Origin: Clostridia bacterium
GTDB lineage: Bacteria; Bacillota; Clostridia; Christensenellales; CAG-1252
DNA: 7,953 nt
Assembly (NCBI GenBank): GCA_009928745.1
Contig: SACC01000050.1
Coordinates: 1 to 7,953, forward strand
Direction: 5' to 3'
The position numbers were made by a program, and so were the translations under genes. The notes beneath the pieces were generated by a model. That model was not told where the DNA came from. It did not search any database and was given only the letters and a program-made list of their open reading frames with translations. This document shows positions 5,660 to 7,953 of the stretch, one piece after another. Position 1 is the stretch's first letter, and the number at the start of each line of letters is the position of its first letter.

Positions 5660-6985
5660 ATGAAAAAAATTGTGATTGTCGGCATTGGACAAGGGGGCAT
5701 AGTTGCCGCCGAAAAGCTGTCCTCTCTTAATTATGACATTGAGGTTTTTGAGCAAAGAGACCGAAAAAACCTTACATATGACTGGCATGACGATGTCAGT
5801 AAAAAGATATTTGCCCGTACAGAGATTCCTTTACCTGACGCAAAGCATTATTTCGAAAAAAAAGACTGGTCATTTTTTGCGCCGCACTCCGAGATTCCAT
5901 TCAAAATTAATCAAGACAAAGATATGCTCGATTATTCGATGGAGCGTAGACCTTTTATGGAAATGTTGATTAGCCGAGTGCCTGACAAGGTAAAAATTAA
6001 TTATAATACCAAAGTAGAAGGTTTATGGATTGAGGACAATATAGTAAAGGGAATTTTTGTTGGAGGCAAGCAGGTCGCAGCCGATTTGGTAATCGATAGC
6101 GCAGGGGCAAAATCAGTCCTGCGCAAGAGTCTTCCGGAGAGCTATCACATACAAAAGCGCGCCGCAGTCAACGAGCTGTTCTATGCGTATCGGGCATTTT
6201 TTAACTCCAATGAAGGCGCAGAAGTCAAGGATAGCAATAAAGTATATCTAAAACACATGGGCGAAAACGGCATTTCTTGGTGTATAGCCGATCCTTCGGG
6301 TCTAGTTAACGTGCTTATCGGACGGTTAGGCATATTGAACGAATACGATGTTACTAAGGCTCTGGGCGCGTTAAGGGAAGCTAACCCGATAATCGGAGAT
6401 AAGGTTATGCGGGGTGGACAAATTGTATGCATCCCCGTAAGATATCCGCTTACCCGTATGGTCGGAGAAGGCTATCTTGCAATGGGAGACGCAGCGTTCA
6501 TGACGATACCGATGCTTGGGTCGGGGATAGCGAGTTCAATGCTTGCGGCAACCTTGCTGTATGAGGTATTGAAAGCCAATCCTTCGCTTGCAATAGACAA
6601 CCTCTGGCGGTATCAGGTGGCGTTTTATCGCGAATGCGGAGCAAAGCACTGCGCGGTCGATGTTATGAAAAGATGGATGATTTCCGCTTCTAACAAGGAT
6701 TTGCAATTTATGTTCAATCGAGGACTATTGAGTCACGAGGATATGAAGAAAGCCTCAGTAGGAGACCTTGTAACTGTAGATTTTAAGAGCGCAGTTCAAA
6801 AAATAAAAATAGCTTTTTTCCATATGGGTTTGTTGTTCCGTCTAGGGGGGACTGCCGCAAAGGCTTCATGCGCTAATAGGGTTGGATTAAAAATACCTGC
6901 CGAGTATGACGCAAAAAAGATTGCAAGATGGGAAAAAAGAATAAAATATTTTTATAGAACAAAAATCGAAGAATCGCCGGTATAA
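5660..6985 (+). CDS. FAD-dependent oxidoreductase, geranylgeranyl-reductase-like
   Basis: A 441-residue flavoprotein. The N-terminal Rossmann motif KIVIVGIGQGGIVAAEKL (residues 3-20, GxGxxG at G8/G10/G13) ends its second strand with VFEQRD, whose Glu31 should bind the FAD ribose. A second FAD-contact motif, DLVIDSAGAKSVLRK, is at 142-156, and the GD motif GYLAMGDAAFMTIPMLGSGI at 271-290. This set is typical of the geranylgeranyl reductase/PHBH-like group, which reduce isoprenoid double bonds or hydroxylate; the substrate cannot be read from sequence. The Trp/Lys-rich tail (about 410-436) could touch the membrane. ATG 5660 has AAGGAG at 5648-5653, six bases away. It follows the redox-protein gene by 85 AT-rich bases with no terminator and no convincing promoter, so co-transcription is possible. 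Confidence 0.8.
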   Translation: MKKIVIVGIGQGGIVAAEKLSSLNYDIEVFEQRDRKNLTYDWHDDVSKKIFARTEIPLPDAKHYFEKKDWSFFAPHSEIPFKINQDKDMLDYSMERRPFMEMLISRVPDKVKINYNTKVEGLWIEDNIVKGIFVGGKQVAADLVIDSAGAKSVLRKSLPESYHIQKRAAVNELFYAYRAFFNSNEGAEVKDSNKVYLKHMGENGISWCIADPSGLVNVLIGRLGILNEYDVTKALGALREANPIIGDKVMRGGQIVCIPVRYPLTRMVGEGYLAMGDAAFMTIPMLGSGIASSMLAATLLYEVLKANPSLAIDNLWRYQVAFYRECGAKHCAVDVMKRWMISASNKDLQFMFNRGLLSHEDMKKASVGDLVTVDFKSAVQKIKIAFFHMGLLFRLGGTAAKASCANRVGLKIPAEYDAKKIARWEKRIKYFYRTKIEESPV

Positions 6986-7037
6986 TCTAAGATAAATTAT
7001 TTTTTATATAAGATAAATAAAAAACGAGGCTTAATAA

Positions 7038-7953
7038 ATGCCAAGTTGTACTACGAGAAGAAAAATTCGAATTTTTAATTTTCGATTGATGCCGTTTTTA
7101 TTATTTGGAATAGTATCGGGAATTTTTGCTGTAACACGCGCCAATGCTATTATATCAATCCTAATATTAATGTGCGTTGCGGCAATCTTTGCCGCTTTGC
7201 TTTTTGTAACCGATATAAAAAAAGGTATTGTATTGCTTTTTGCAGTTGCGGTTTTGGGGGGTGGAATGGCAGCTTCGGCAACGCACTATAAATATATCGA
7301 CAGTATTGGACAAAATGCCGAAAACACCAGTATTGTAGCGCGTGTATGCGGGATTAATTATTCATTTGAAGAGGACACCTATAGCGAAAATATAAAAAAA
7401 ATATATGTGGACAGTATAGTTGCTGACGGAGTTAAGTATAAGGGCGGAGCATTCTTATACAATAATAGTTCCGAGTTGTCGTTAAGCATTGGAGATCAAA
7501 TTATTATTAACGGAGACATTCAACAGCTAATTTTTACTACAAGCGATACTTATTCGTTAATGTTATACAATGACAAAATATATTATAAAATCGAAGCGGA
7601 AACCGTTCAAAAAAGCCTAACTTTTGCTCCTACCCGCGCCGAGCGGATAAGAAGCGCAATATTTGTCAAGCTTGAGCAAAGCTTAGGCGCGAGAGTTGCC
7701 GGATTTGCATATTCTATGCTGTTCGGAGACAAAGCGTATCTGTATCCTGATGATAAATCTGACTATCAGCTTACCGGTACGGCTCATGTATTCGCTGTAT
7801 CCGGCTTGCATATAGGAGTATTGGCGGGCGTTATCATATTGATATTAAAAAAATTAAAATCAAAAAATCTTACAATACTTATTATTGTATCCGCCTGCCT
7901 TCTTATATATGCCTGGCTTTCTTCCTTTTCTCCGTCCGTACTAAGAGCTGGCT
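7038..7953 (+). CDS. comEC: ComEC/Rec2 DNA-uptake channel, N-terminal part (3'-truncated by window end)
   Basis: An open frame from ATG 7038 to the last base gives 305 residues without a stop. Residues about 15-80 hold N-terminal membrane helices; 95-190 form the soluble DUF4131/OB-like domain; and from about 215 the Competence domain begins with ARVAGFAYSMLFGDK, then TGTAHVFAVSGLHIGVLAG (residues 247-265) and YAWLSSFSPSVLRAG (291-305), the hallmark motifs. ComEC forms the channel that carries single-stranded DNA across the membrane during natural transformation; many non-competent Firmicutes also keep it. GAGG (7026-7029) lies 8 bases before the start. The C-terminal helices and metallo-beta-lactamase-like domain, if present, lie beyond the window. 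It follows the oxidoreductase by 52 bases with no terminator. Confidence 0.92.
   Translation, partial: MPSCTTRRKIRIFNFRLMPFLLFGIVSGIFAVTRANAIISILILMCVAAIFAALLFVTDIKKGIVLLFAVAVLGGGMAASATHYKYIDSIGQNAENTSIVARVCGINYSFEEDTYSENIKKIYVDSIVADGVKYKGGAFLYNNSSELSLSIGDQIIINGDIQQLIFTTSDTYSLMLYNDKIYYKIEAETVQKSLTFAPTRAERIRSAIFVKLEQSLGARVAGFAYSMLFGDKAYLYPDDKSDYQLTGTAHVFAVSGLHIGVLAGVIILILKKLKSKNLTILIIVSACLLIYAWLSSFSPSVLRAG

Noticed and set aside
6981..6986. TATAAT overlapping the flavoprotein stop codon as a promoter for comEC
   Set aside because: A perfect -10 hexamer and a sensible distance to the ATG, but no recognisable -35 and no extended -10, so not strong enough to annotate.

Overview
The window looks like chromosomal DNA of a low-to-moderate GC Gram-positive bacterium, most likely an uncultured member of the Clostridia. 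The reasons are AAGGAG/GAGG-type ribosome binding sites, sigma-A-like promoter spacing, short intergenic gaps with all genes on one strand, and protein families common in that class: a C_GCAxxG_C_C redox protein, a DUF1624-type membrane acyltransferase, a Glu-rich protein with RSF..YY..IKN domains, and ComEC. This placement is inference; there is no rRNA or other taxonomic marker here.

Layout. (1) 1-3132: the 3' part of a very large acidic protein whose start lies upstream. It has two diverged copies of one folded domain, separated by several hundred residues of Glu/Ile/Ala/Pro repeats. (2) 3133-3590: 458 bases without a gene. The GC-richer first part (about 3144-3440) holds a chain of hairpins, a long-range helix and an intrinsic terminator, and is best read as a structured non-coding RNA. 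The AT-rich second part has a 33-bp imperfect tandem repeat and a promoter-like site. (3) 3591-5574: a tight run of three genes: a small unknown membrane protein, a multi-pass HGSNAT/DUF1624-like acyltransferase (1-nt overlap), and a C_GCAxxG_C_C redox protein (8-nt gap). (4) 5660-6985: a FAD-dependent oxidoreductase of the geranylgeranyl-reductase-like group. (5) 7038 to the window end: the N-terminal 305 residues of ComEC, the DNA-uptake channel. It runs off the right edge.

How the parts fit. Genes 3591-5574 are almost certainly one operon. The oxidoreductase and comEC follow on the same strand after 85-bp and 52-bp gaps without a convincing terminator, so read-through is plausible. No defence system, CRISPR array, transposase or phage module is visible. 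The least explained element is the structured RNA candidate at 3144-3439. Its size, complexity and clostridial, competence-gene setting make the raiA motif a candidate identity, but only a covariance-model search can decide that. The large repeat protein is the second item worth attention.
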